Below, piece by piece: positions 14,450-21,476 of a stretch of 21,476 bases of DNA. The DNA lies in assembly GCA_000437275.1 (NCBI GenBank), contig FR899734.1, forward strand, positions 46,671 through 68,146, written 5' to 3'. The stretch's first letter is position 1. Every line of letters starts with the position of its first letter. This DNA is from Clostridium sp. CAG:411. GTDB taxonomy: Bacteria > Bacillota > Clostridia > Lachnospirales > Lachnospiraceae. The notes beneath the pieces are model-generated. The model did no database searches and was not told the origin of the DNA. It saw only the letters and a program-made list of their open reading frames with translations. Both the position numbers and the translations under genes were made by a program.

Positions 14450-15127
14450 TTATACAGATAATCTTTGTAATACCGAAAATGTTTCAAATGCAAACTTTTG
14501 ATCTATTATCTTTCCTGCAATACTTACGCCCTTTCCCATAGTAAAGGCTGCAAGGATTGTACCAATTCCCAATCCTTCAATATGATGTAAGCAAAAAAAG
14601 GTTAATCCTGCTGTCAATGCAAGACAAGATACATCAAATCCAATTTTTATTTTTGAATAACTGATTTCTGTAATATCCGCTACCTCTCTTGGAAATAAAT
14701 CAGTTGGCGTAATCGGCAACTTACAACGATTGGAAAGTGCGATACCAAAACAAATTACAATATAGCTTATTACAAAATAGACAATACGCATAGACAGCGT
14801 AGTTGGAAGTATCTTTATCCATAATTCATGTAAATCCAGTAGTTTACCAAAGAAAAAGCCAACTACAAAACTAAACAAATACGATGGTACAATCTGTTTT
14901 CGCATAAACATAAGGCTGAGTACCAAAATGCCCTGAAAGATATAAGTCCACGTTCCCAGTGATAAATTAGGAAGCACCTCGGAAAAAGCATACGGTACAC
15001 TGGAAATTGCAGATATTCCAGCTCCAGAATAAAGCATAAGCACGACACCAAAACTGTTAATAATTACTGCAAACAGCAAGGCAAGCTCTCCATGTAACGT
15101 GACAATCTTCTTTTGTGACAAATTCAT
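14450..15127 (-). CDS. YczE/YyaS/YitT-like (DUF6198-type) integral membrane protein
   Basis: Function unknown. The 225-residue protein has about five or six hydrophobic spans: LALLFAVIINSFGVVLMLYS (about 15-34), TYIFQGILVLSLMF, YLFSFVVGFFFGKLL, IVYFVISYIVICFGIALS and VSCLALTAGLTFFCLHH. Between the fourth and fifth is the conserved cytoplasmic segment LPITPTDLFPREVADITEISYSK (read in two halves: LPITPTDLFPREVAD and ITEISYSKIKIGFDV), typical of YczE-like proteins. A glycine-rich GLGIGTILAAFTMGKGVSI follows. The ATG at 15127 is 7 nt after AGGAGG. The VOC gene lies 99 nt downstream. A transport or membrane-maintenance role is possible but not supported by any residue seen here. Confidence 0.8.
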   Translation of the reverse strand: MNLSQKKIVTLHGELALLFAVIINSFGVVLMLYSGAGISAISSVPYAFSEVLPNLSLGTWTYIFQGILVLSLMFMRKQIVPSYLFSFVVGFFFGKLLDLHELWIKILPTTLSMRIVYFVISYIVICFGIALSNRCKLPITPTDLFPREVADITEISYSKIKIGFDVSCLALTAGLTFFCLHHIEGLGIGTILAAFTMGKGVSIAGKIIDQKFAFETFSVLQRLSV

Positions 15128-15242
15128 TATAAAACCTCCTATTGAATGAAACCACTTTTGCCATTTCTACAAACATATATTGCAAAACGACACTTACTAC
15201 TGCATTTTTACACATGCATTTTCTATTCACGTAAGCATGTTT

Positions 15243-15271
15243 ATCTTACTCCTCTTATTATTATTTTTCAA
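15243..15271 (-). promoter_or_regulatory. Possible promoter of the YczE-like/VOC transcript
   Basis: TTGAAA (15271-15266), a 17-nt spacer and TAAGAT (15248-15243) on the minus strand, about 115 nt above the gene. The leader contains a short TGCAT/ATGCA inverted repeat (15201-15218). Confidence 0.4.
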
Positions 15272-15297
15272 TACCTATGCTTTTTTCTTGCACTTTT

Positions 15298-15341
15298 ATA
15301 AAAAGTCGATTTTCCTATAATTATTTATAGAAAAATCGACT
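15298..15341 (-). terminator. Terminator downstream of the aldo/keto reductase remnant
   Basis: A 17-bp stem (15325-15341 with 15304-15320, one G-U pair) with a 4-nt loop, then TTTTTATAAAA in the minus direction, 20 nt after the reductase stop. The plus-strand side is also T-rich. Confidence 0.85.
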
Positions 15342-15361
15342 CTTCTTGCTTTTGTTCTTTT

Positions 15362-15982
15362 TTATAAAATTGACATAAACCATTCAACAGTTTTAGGGTC
15401 ATAGTGAGAGAAAAATAAGCTTTCTCCACTGTCTAACGCCTGAATCTCACTCAATTCCTGCTCACTTAGTTTAAAATCAAACACATCAAAGTTTTGTTGC
15501 ATTCTATCTTTATGCACAGACTTTGGAATGACTACTACATCCATTTGAAGTAGGAAGCGTAATGCTACTTGTGCAGCACTCTTTCCATATTTTTGTCCAA
15601 TCTTTGTAAGGACTGGATTGGTAAACATATTATTTTTTCCTTCTGCAAAAGGTCCCCAAGACTCAATCTGACATCCATATTTCTGCATATATTCTTTAGC
15701 TACTTTCTGCTGTTGGAATACATGTGTTTCCACCTGATTTACTGCAGGTTTAATTTCTGAAAAATGTTCTATATCCAAATAACGATCTGGTCCAAAATTA
15801 GACACTCCAATAGCTCTGATCTTGCCTGCTTTGTAAAATTCTTCCATGGCACGATAAGTTCCATAATAATCCCCAAACGGTTGATGTATTAAAAGCAAGT
15901 CTAAATAATCCGTCTTTAATTTATCCATAGATGTCTGAATGGATGCCTTTGCTTTTTCATATCCTGCATTGGTAATCCACAC
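15362..15982 (-). pseudogene. Aldo/keto reductase, N-terminally truncated
   Basis: NADPH-dependent carbonyl reductase of the AKR superfamily, lacking its first third. The 206 residues cover barrel strands 3-8: LDLLLIHQPFGDY (the catalytic-His region), RAIGVSNFGPDRY, NQVETHVFQQQKVA, ESWGPFAEG, AAQVALRFLLQMDVVVIPKS and the cofactor-binding C-terminus. Full AKRs have about 280 residues and begin with a GYGTWQ-like strand, then the catalytic Asp, Tyr and Lys; all of these are absent. The frame opens with a GTG (15982) that corresponds to an internal Val before WITNAGYE and has no ribosome site. In-frame sequence further upstream shows no reductase homology and reaches a TAG at about 16023. It abuts a plus-strand remnant of another gene, so a deletion is the likely cause. 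It is almost certainly non-functional. Confidence 0.8.
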
Positions 15983-15984
15983 TT

Positions 15985-16119
15985 TTAAAAAATGGCATCG
16001 CCTTTCAAGACCGAATCTGTATCCCTATTACGGATGATCAGGCAAATGTAACCTTTTATTTATATCTTCATGCTAACTGTATACGAAATAATCCAAAACT
16101 AAAATGCCTATTTTTATAA
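15985..16119 (+). pseudogene. Remnant of the C-terminal end of a transcriptional regulator (possibly LysR type)
   Basis: Plus-strand frame from 15985 to the TAA at 16117-16119 with no start codon. It reads LKNGIAFQDRICIPITDD, then NVTFYLYLHANCIRNNPKLK and a short tail. The GIAF motif and a closing 'RNNPKLK..F' segment resemble the end of LysR effector domains (inference, not searched). It runs away from the truncated aldo/keto reductase, so the original order would have been a divergent reductase/regulator pair. Confidence 0.4.
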
Positions 16120-16150
16120 CATTTTTCACCCATAATGCTTTCCTGGCACT

Positions 16151-17332
16151 TTACTGTTTTTTCTTTGTAAAATACTCCTTGGCAAATTCCATATCCTGCA
16201 CCAGTTCCAAGGTGCCGAGATATTCACCTTTGTAGTTACGCACAGCCATGTATTTTACATACATGCATCTTCCACCTTTTTCCATCCAAATAGGCACTTC
16301 ATCCAACGTTCCAGCTTTAAATTCGCCGATAATTCGCCGCACTTGTTGCTCTACCTTCGGTGGATGACAGGAAAATACCGGACGACCAATCGCCATAGTC
16401 GGGCGTTTGAATACTTTAGGTCCTTCATTAAAAAAACAATTGTTATCTTCTTTATCCACAAGTGTAATCTCGATTGGAATGGTATTTAACATAGCAACTA
16501 ACTGTTCCACTGTCATATGACCACCCGCCATATAGATTTCTCCGTTCGTATATTTTTCTTCCTGTCTTTGCTCCACACATTCTGCCTGTTTCCATGTCAC
16601 TGGTTCTACTCCAAAACACACTGCATAATCTTTTGCGTCTTGATAAATTCCCATCCATTCTTCTTTTGTAAAGTTTGCTGCACAATTAGGAAATAGAATA
16701 TTTTCCTCTTTAAAAATCATCTCTTCTGCACGAATCAGCACTTTTGAAAAACGTTCCATCCATGCCGAATCTCTTTCATTGCTTTTTCCTAATGCCACAA
16801 GTTCATCACGTATCTCATCATCCACCGTCCACATAATATCAGCCGGTCCTGTAATACCATATTTTTCTTTTAACACAGGATACAGTAAATCTCCCTTTTT
16901 CGCGTAATGAATTGCCAATTCTCTTATAGCAGAAAACTCAGCATCTCCCACTTTTCCCTTTTCTTCTATGCCTTTTCTCGCTGCCTTTATAAGTTCTAAC
17001 AATTTGGCATTTTCCTGTGTAAGTGTCCACAGTGGATGTCCTTTTAATGCTACTAATCTCTTCGTCTTTTCTGCTCTTTCGGTACGTTTTTCTTCATTCT
17101 TTTTCTTTTCTTCTTGTGTCATTCCATGAAATAATGCAGCATGTACATCACATAACTTCTGCACCTCTGTAATCGGTGTCCCCTCCTTCATCATCTGTTG
17201 CTCTGCTTTCATAATTTCAGTGGCATCTACTTCTGCAAATTCCTTAACAAAATCTGCTCTGACACTCTCTAGGCTCTCCCCCTTTCCCAGTCGTTGTAAA
17301 TAACTTTTTAATACTTCGACACGATCCTTCAT
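16151..17332 (-). CDS. DUF438 - hemerythrin - PAS domain protein
   Basis: A 393-residue cytoplasmic protein of a clostridial family. An N-terminal DUF438 domain (about 5-75; RVEVLKSYLQRL, EVDATEIMKAEQ, LCDVHAALF) is followed by a charged linker, a hemerythrin-like four-helix segment (about 95-217) and a C-terminal PAS domain (about 273-388). Putative di-iron ligands are His99 (GHPLW), Glu/Asp around 171-173, His142 (AIHYAKKGDLLYP) and Glu209/210 (KEENILFP). The PAS domain contains the family's CHPPK motif at 322-326 (GRPVFSCHPPKV). Such proteins are thought to sense or handle NO, O2 or redox state, and relatives often accompany DUF1858 proteins. The ATG at 17332 follows GGAGG by 7 nt; an in-frame TTG/GTG extension to 17365 is disfavoured. 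It lies in the same redox neighbourhood as hcp. Confidence 0.88.
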   Translation of the reverse strand: MKDRVEVLKSYLQRLGKGESLESVRADFVKEFAEVDATEIMKAEQQMMKEGTPITEVQKLCDVHAALFHGMTQEEKKKNEEKRTERAEKTKRLVALKGHPLWTLTQENAKLLELIKAARKGIEEKGKVGDAEFSAIRELAIHYAKKGDLLYPVLKEKYGITGPADIMWTVDDEIRDELVALGKSNERDSAWMERFSKVLIRAEEMIFKEENILFPNCAANFTKEEWMGIYQDAKDYAVCFGVEPVTWKQAECVEQRQEEKYTNGEIYMAGGHMTVEQLVAMLNTIPIEITLVDKEDNNCFFNEGPKVFKRPTMAIGRPVFSCHPPKVEQQVRRIIGEFKAGTLDEVPIWMEKGGRCMYVKYMAVRNYKGEYLGTLELVQDMEFAKEYFTKKKQ

Positions 17333-17509
17333 ATAAATTCCTCCATCTATTTTTATAACTACCATCTATGATGACTTTTCTAACTATCCTACACATTAAC
17401 TAGATATAATAACAAACCAGAATAATGGCACTATGCATAGTTTAACTCCTTTGGAAAAATTTATACTTAGACGTTCTATTTTAAGTCTCCTTTACTAACG
17501 CAACTCTTG

Positions 17510-17860
17510 CTACATCAATTTTTCTGTCCACTCTGCTTCCTTAAATCCGATTAACACCTTATCCTCCGCTACTATTAACGGACGTTTCACAAGCATCCCA
17601 TTTGATGCCAAAAGCTTTAATTGCTCCTCTTCACTCATGGTCACAAGCTTGTCTTTTAACTGCATCTCTCTATACACCATTCCACTTGTATTGAAAAATT
17701 TCTTAAGCGGTAATCCACTTCTTTCATACCACTCTTTTAACTCATCATAAGTAGGATTCTCTTCCACAATATGACGTTCCGTATAAGTGATATGATGTGT
17801 ATCTAACCATTTCTTCGCTCTTTGACAGGTAGAGCATTTTGGGTATTCTATAAATAACAT
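17510..17860 (-). CDS. ArsC/Spx-family thioredoxin-like protein
   Basis: A 116-residue member of the ArsC/Spx/MgsR (YffB) family, a thioredoxin-fold group that includes arsenate reductases and redox-sensing RNA-polymerase-binding regulators. The N-terminal CSTC motif (Cys9-x2-Cys12, in YPKCSTCQRAKKWL) gives a redox-active pair. MLVKRPLIV (about residues 89-97) is the conserved anion-binding/RPL segment. The length and CxxC fit Spx/MgsR and YusI-like proteins as well as ArsC, so the biochemical role cannot be fixed, and no ars genes are nearby. The ATG at 17860 follows AAAGGAG. The DUF438/hemerythrin gene starts 178 nt downstream, so co-transcription is possible. Thiol redox control would fit the hcp neighbourhood (inference). 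Confidence 0.86.
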   Translation of the reverse strand: MLFIEYPKCSTCQRAKKWLDTHHITYTERHIVEENPTYDELKEWYERSGLPLKKFFNTSGMVYREMQLKDKLVTMSEEEQLKLLASNGMLVKRPLIVAEDKVLIGFKEAEWTEKLM

Positions 17861-17981
17861 GAGGGTCTCCTTTCTTTATCTTCCCTAGAAATATTTAACT
17901 TTTGATTTTTTACATCCTTTGCGTTCTTATTCTCTGTACAAAACACACATGCAAATAAAGGGCTGACCAAATGGTATTTAA

Positions 17982-18018
17982 CCTGTCTATTTGACAGGAT
18001 ATACCCCCCTTGATCTGT
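17982..18018 (-). other. Alternative hairpin elements after the amylase gene
   Basis: The 175-nt gap between the amylase stop and the ArsC/Spx gene contains CCTGTC-N5-GACAGG (17982-17998). A further CTGTC at 18014-18018 can pair with the same GACAG, so two mutually exclusive stems are possible. Neither has a U-tract, so this is not a clear terminator. The second copy of the AAGGGGGGTATAT 13-mer (17999-18011) lies between them. Confidence 0.35.
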
Positions 18019-18035
18019 CCCTTATTATTTTACAG

Positions 18036-20825
18036 CTATTTTAAATATATACTTCCTTCTCCAACTTTACCAGCAGCTCCATAAGCCTCTGCAGTAGGAT
18101 TTTGATACACAAGCACACGCATATTAGCTTTTCCTATATTTTCAACAGTAATAGTTCCACTATTTCCATCGTATTCTTGTCCTGTTACCAAATCTACATA
18201 TTTTCCCTTTAAAACATCGTTAAATGTGCAACCTCCAGAAATAGCTACCAACACATAACTATCAATACTATTAGTTTTATCCACATAGCGACGCTTATAT
18301 GCCATATTTCCATTACAACCTTCTGTCGAATATTGTCCTTTCTGAAGTGCAGGTACTACACGACGGATACGATTTAACGTCTGCAAGTGTTTTGCTAAAG
18401 TAGAATTCAAAGTCTTTGCCATAGCACCAGTTGCACCATTATACACACCAAAATCCGTAGTATTTACAGTTCCTTCAATGTTGTCTCCAAAGTACGCACG
18501 ACCAGTCTCAGCCAATGGCTTTGAATTACCTGCGTCAATTTTCACATCCTTTTGAAACTCAATTTCACTTCCATAGTATAAACATGGAATACCTCTGAAA
18601 GTAAACATTAAATCTAAATTTTCCGCCCAAGCTTCTGTACCCTGACCATATCTATTAGAATCATTTCCATTAATAGCTGGTCCATAATCATGAGAATCTA
18701 CATATACTACATTGTATGTAGAATCATTCATGTAGTCATCCTCCTGTTTACCAATATCAAAAGCTTTATTTGCAGATTCAAAATTGAAATGCATTGCATA
18801 ATCAATAACTCCTAATCCTGAACTTAATGTATAGTCTGGGTCATGATAGTTATTTCCATCCAATTTTGCATTGTCACTTTTACTTGGTTTCCAACCTTTG
18901 TGATCATCATATTCCTTTTCTGCCATTACAAGGTTATCTTTACCATCTACAGATTCATTGTTCCATGTATATGACTTCTCTGGTTTCCATGTATAATAAA
19001 ACGGTGAAACTTGTGAAACTCCATGATTTACTACCTCTGATACACGGCAACATACTTCACCATACATGAAAAAATTCTTTTTACCAATGGATTTCGCATA
19101 CGCAGAAAATCCTGGTATAAATGCATTGTTCATTGTTAATCTAGATATATGTTTTACGGTATCAATACGAAAAGCGTCCACACCCATTTTCATATATTGT
19201 TCATACGCTTCCAGAACATAATTATATACTTCCGGCTTTTCTGTATTTAACTCTTGACAATCACCTGCAATCTGATATTTTGTAACTACAAAATTCTCCC
19301 ACGCTTCACTAGAACACTCCGATAAATCTCGATAATTAGAATTCGAATGCAACGTAACATTTCTTGTTTGGTATTTTGCAGTAGGTTGACTATCAGGAAT
19401 AGCATCATAACTTCCATAATTTTGTGTTCCTGCATATTGGCATCCCGTCTGCACATGTGCATCTAATGCTGAAATGTCATTAGCCTTTTGCGTCACTGAA
19501 TTTCCTTTGACCCCTTTATCCAATACATATTCCTGGTCAAATAAATCATACAGCCCCTGTTCTCCATAATTACTTGTATGTTGCAATACTACATCCTGTA
19601 TAATCTTCATTCCTCTCTTATGAGCCTCATCTATCAGTAATTGATAATCAACTCCATCCGATTCCAACCTTGGATCTACACGTTTAAAATCAAGTGCATG
19701 ATAACCATGAAAATCATATCCAGAAGCATTTTCCACAACAGGAGTAATCCATACAGCCGAAAAACCTAACGCTTTAATATAATCTAATTTTTCTATCAAT
19801 CCCTTAAAGTCTCCACGCCAAGCAGGATCATCATCTCCGTTACCTGCTATCTTATCATCCGCACAATGTACGTTATTAGTTTTATCACCATCAAAGAAAC
19901 GAGTTGTCATTACAAAATAAATAGTCTCTTCTCTAAAATCATTGTCTGTAGTAATAATATCTGGATTTGGCGTAGTGACAACATTCGGTGTAGAAGTAGG
20001 TTCTACCGTACTGTGCGGTCCTTCTGTTGGATCCTTACTGGTCCACTCACTTCCTGTGTACCACCACTCACCTGTTTTTGCAGTAAAATCATCCGTCTGC
20101 TTATCTCCCAAAACAAATAATACATTAATCTTTGTCGTACTATCAAAAGTATAGGAATACCAACCATCTCCATCGCTAATCATATCCGTTCCTGGCCACC
20201 CAACTTCCAAATCATTAGGAAGTGCATTCCAATAATATAGCGATGGCTTTGTATCTGCGCTATAACAATGTACAGTAACCTTACTATCATTAGCCACCGT
20301 CACTGCATCCTCAACTACTTCCTGCCCCGCCTTTTCTTCCTTCGTTGTATCTGTAGCAGAATAAGGTTTCTCTGCATACCATTCACCAGCTGTAAACCAC
20401 CATTCATCTCCACTCTTTTTCTGCCGTGTAGTCTGATATCCTTTTTCTTTTACACTAATCTGTATCTCTGCACTGTCTGCATCAGGAATGGTATAGGAAT
20501 ACCAACCATCCCCATCCTCATTCATAGGAACTCCTGGGGAAGTCATATTCGTATCCTCTGAACCATTTACATTCGTATAATATAAATGAGGACATTCTTC
20601 TTCCTTGCTATTCCATTGGAAATGCACTGTCATTCCTTGACTTTCTTTATTTGATACAGCCGTAGACAATAATTTTGTGTCATTTTCCATTTTTACAGAA
20701 GAAAACTGCCCAAATATGTTTTCCTCAGCCATATTTGTCTGAAATAAAAATGTCGACACAGCCAACGCTGTAACTCCAACTATGCCACAGCCTGCACCAA
20801 ACCATACTCTTTTTTTCATACGCAT
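18036..20825 (-). CDS. Secreted GH13 alpha-amylase with two N-terminal CBM26-like starch-binding modules
   Basis: Extracellular starch-degrading enzyme, 929 residues. Signal peptide: MRMKKR, then a hydrophobic core at about 7-28. Two starch-binding modules of the CBM26 type cover about 65-155 and 181-266; both have the paired patterns LYYTN/LYYWN, DGDGWYSYT and EWWFTAGEW/EWWYTGSEW. A Thr/Pro linker (about 267-292) leads to a GH13 barrel (about 298-820) and a C-terminal beta domain. Conserved regions: I, DVVLQH (411-416); II, GVDAFRIDTVKH (548-559) with nucleophile Asp555; III, MYGE with Glu590; IV, VDSHD with Asp713. Region I has Gln where Asn is usual. There is no LPXTG sorting signal, so it is probably released or held by its CBMs. 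The first ATG (20825) follows AAAGGG. A promoter lies about 110-140 nt upstream. Substrate range (amylose, amylopectin, pullulan) is not predictable from this. Confidence 0.93.
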   Translation of the reverse strand: MRMKKRVWFGAGCGIVGVTALAVSTFLFQTNMAEENIFGQFSSVKMENDTKLLSTAVSNKESQGMTVHFQWNSKEEECPHLYYTNVNGSEDTNMTSPGVPMNEDGDGWYSYTIPDADSAEIQISVKEKGYQTTRQKKSGDEWWFTAGEWYAEKPYSATDTTKEEKAGQEVVEDAVTVANDSKVTVHCYSADTKPSLYYWNALPNDLEVGWPGTDMISDGDGWYSYTFDSTTKINVLFVLGDKQTDDFTAKTGEWWYTGSEWTSKDPTEGPHSTVEPTSTPNVVTTPNPDIITTDNDFREETIYFVMTTRFFDGDKTNNVHCADDKIAGNGDDDPAWRGDFKGLIEKLDYIKALGFSAVWITPVVENASGYDFHGYHALDFKRVDPRLESDGVDYQLLIDEAHKRGMKIIQDVVLQHTSNYGEQGLYDLFDQEYVLDKGVKGNSVTQKANDISALDAHVQTGCQYAGTQNYGSYDAIPDSQPTAKYQTRNVTLHSNSNYRDLSECSSEAWENFVVTKYQIAGDCQELNTEKPEVYNYVLEAYEQYMKMGVDAFRIDTVKHISRLTMNNAFIPGFSAYAKSIGKKNFFMYGEVCCRVSEVVNHGVSQVSPFYYTWKPEKSYTWNNESVDGKDNLVMAEKEYDDHKGWKPSKSDNAKLDGNNYHDPDYTLSSGLGVIDYAMHFNFESANKAFDIGKQEDDYMNDSTYNVVYVDSHDYGPAINGNDSNRYGQGTEAWAENLDLMFTFRGIPCLYYGSEIEFQKDVKIDAGNSKPLAETGRAYFGDNIEGTVNTTDFGVYNGATGAMAKTLNSTLAKHLQTLNRIRRVVPALQKGQYSTEGCNGNMAYKRRYVDKTNSIDSYVLVAISGGCTFNDVLKGKYVDLVTGQEYDGNSGTITVENIGKANMRVLVYQNPTAEAYGAAGKVGEGSIYLK

Positions 20826-20924
20826 TCAATTCCCTTTCTAGTCCAATCGGACTTTCCTATACTCTCTTGCAAAAAACTCCTACAATTTTATGATTATGAA
20901 CAACAACCATTCTCAATCACGTTT

Positions 20925-20964
20925 TGTATATTTTTATTATACAGAAATTACGTCTTCATTACAA
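20925..20964 (-). promoter_or_regulatory. Amylase promoter overlapped by an inverted repeat
   Basis: TTGTAA (20964-20959), a 17-nt spacer and TATAAT (20941-20936) on the minus strand, giving a leader of about 104 nt. The inverted repeat TGTATA-N7-TATACA (20925-20943) covers the -10 and start region, where a repressor could block transcription. No good match to a CcpA cre site was found. Confidence 0.6.
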
Positions 20965-21055
20965 CATTGTTACATCTGTTAATATTCACAAAATTTTCAC
21001 ACTTTTTCAATGCAATATACCCATTTTTTACTTCATTGTAACAATATCACTTCAT

Positions 21056-21476
21056 TTATGTTAGTGCTAGCAAAACAACCGTCTCATCTGTACTTTCGTT
21101 GTCCCAATCCACACCCAATACATTTCTGCCATTCATATATATCGGGAATTTAAACCGGAGACCTCTTAATATCCTGCCATCCTTTTGTTCTTCCTCATAG
21201 ATAAACACATCAGACAGGAAGCTCTTCAAAAATGTCTTCTTTTCCAGATCTGTAAATTTATCATACAGCTTGTCCAGACGTTCCTGCATGTCATTATATT
21301 TTTTGTCATAATTCTTATCCGATACGGATAAATGATCCATCTGGTCAGCAAGCCTGTTTTTCGCCCCAGCTGTCTGGCTCAGTCTGTCTTTTAATCCATC
21401 ATATTCTCTGTCAAGCTCCGAAGTATCAATGCTGTTTGCAGGCATAATAGAAATAATCCTTATAATAACCTCCATC
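21056..21476 (-). CDS. Large serine recombinase, C-terminal part (runs off the right edge)
   Basis: The readable ~140 residues match the C-terminal end of large serine site-specific recombinases found on clostridial integrative elements. They contain an amphipathic coiled-coil stretch (DTSELDREYDGLKDRL to MQERLDKLYDKFTDLEKK) of the kind that controls integration versus excision. The typical closing strand region follows: FLSDVFIYEEEQKDGRIL, RFKFPIYMNGR and ETVVLLALT. The Met at 21475 is not the start: the catalytic serine domain and zinc ribbon should lie further right, outside the window. The stop at 21056 is 92 nt from the amylase promoter -35 box. Recombinase genes usually sit at the end of their element, so an attachment site may lie between them (inference). 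Confidence 0.85.
   Translation of the reverse strand, partial: MEVIIRIISIMPANSIDTSELDREYDGLKDRLSQTAGAKNRLADQMDHLSVSDKNYDKKYNDMQERLDKLYDKFTDLEKKTFLKSFLSDVFIYEEEQKDGRILRGLRFKFPIYMNGRNVLGVDWDNESTDETVVLLALT

Noticed and set aside
20826..20964. CcpA cre site at the amylase promoter
   Set aside because: Expected for a starch enzyme, but no sequence close to TGNAANCGNTNNCA was found by reading both strands.

Overview
The window is a low-GC (roughly 35-40% by eye), AT-rich stretch of a Gram-positive anaerobe, most likely a gut Lachnospiraceae member. The pointers are a FabK-type FASII cluster, a T-box-controlled tyrS, an oxygen-sensitive hybrid-cluster protein, a secreted GH13 amylase with two CBM26-like starch-binding modules, strong AGGAGG ribosome binding sites and sigma-A-like promoters. 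No rRNA, tRNA or CRISPR array is visible. Family assignments come from reading the proteins; no database search was run.

Layout, left to right. (1) 1-1758, minus: acpP-fabK-fabD, the start of a fatty-acid synthesis operon that runs off the left edge. (2) 1882-2693, minus: an ECF-like sigma factor followed by a 76-residue single-span membrane protein that looks like a stripped-down anti-sigma factor. (3) 3000-4984, minus: tyrS with a complete T-box leader, promoter and attenuator, then a small four-span membrane protein and a terminator. (4) 4973-6017, minus: a stand-alone argC of the short type, with its own near-consensus promoter. (5) 6122-9320: a vitamin B6 island, pdxS-pdxT on the minus strand and a divergent MocR/PdxR regulator on the plus strand. 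(6) 9321-10643, minus: an AI-2E-family membrane protein behind a structured, GC-richer leader RNA.

(7) 10678-17860: a redox/nitrosative-stress neighbourhood. It holds a Crp/Fnr regulator (plus), a hybrid-cluster protein with a C-terminal redox-disulfide (DUF1858-type) domain (minus), a VOC protein and a YczE/YitT-like membrane protein, a truncated aldo/keto reductase, a DUF438-hemerythrin-PAS sensor-like protein and an ArsC/Spx-type thiol protein. A 16-bp inverted repeat lies exactly where a class II Crp/Fnr activator would bind upstream of hcp (-41.5, if the inferred -10 is right), which links the regulator to hcp. The aldo/keto reductase lacks its N-terminal third. It abuts what looks like the C-terminal tail of a divergent, probably LysR-type, regulator, as if one deletion removed both 5' halves.

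(8) 18036-20964, minus: the large secreted alpha-amylase. (9) 21056-21476, minus: the C-terminal end of a large serine recombinase running off the right edge, which suggests that an integrated element begins near the amylase promoter.

Several starts were moved downstream of the longest reading frame, because the longest frame begins inside or too close to the Shine-Dalgarno sequence (sigma factor, pdxT, pdxR, AI-2E protein) or well upstream of a much better one (Crp/Fnr, DUF438 protein).
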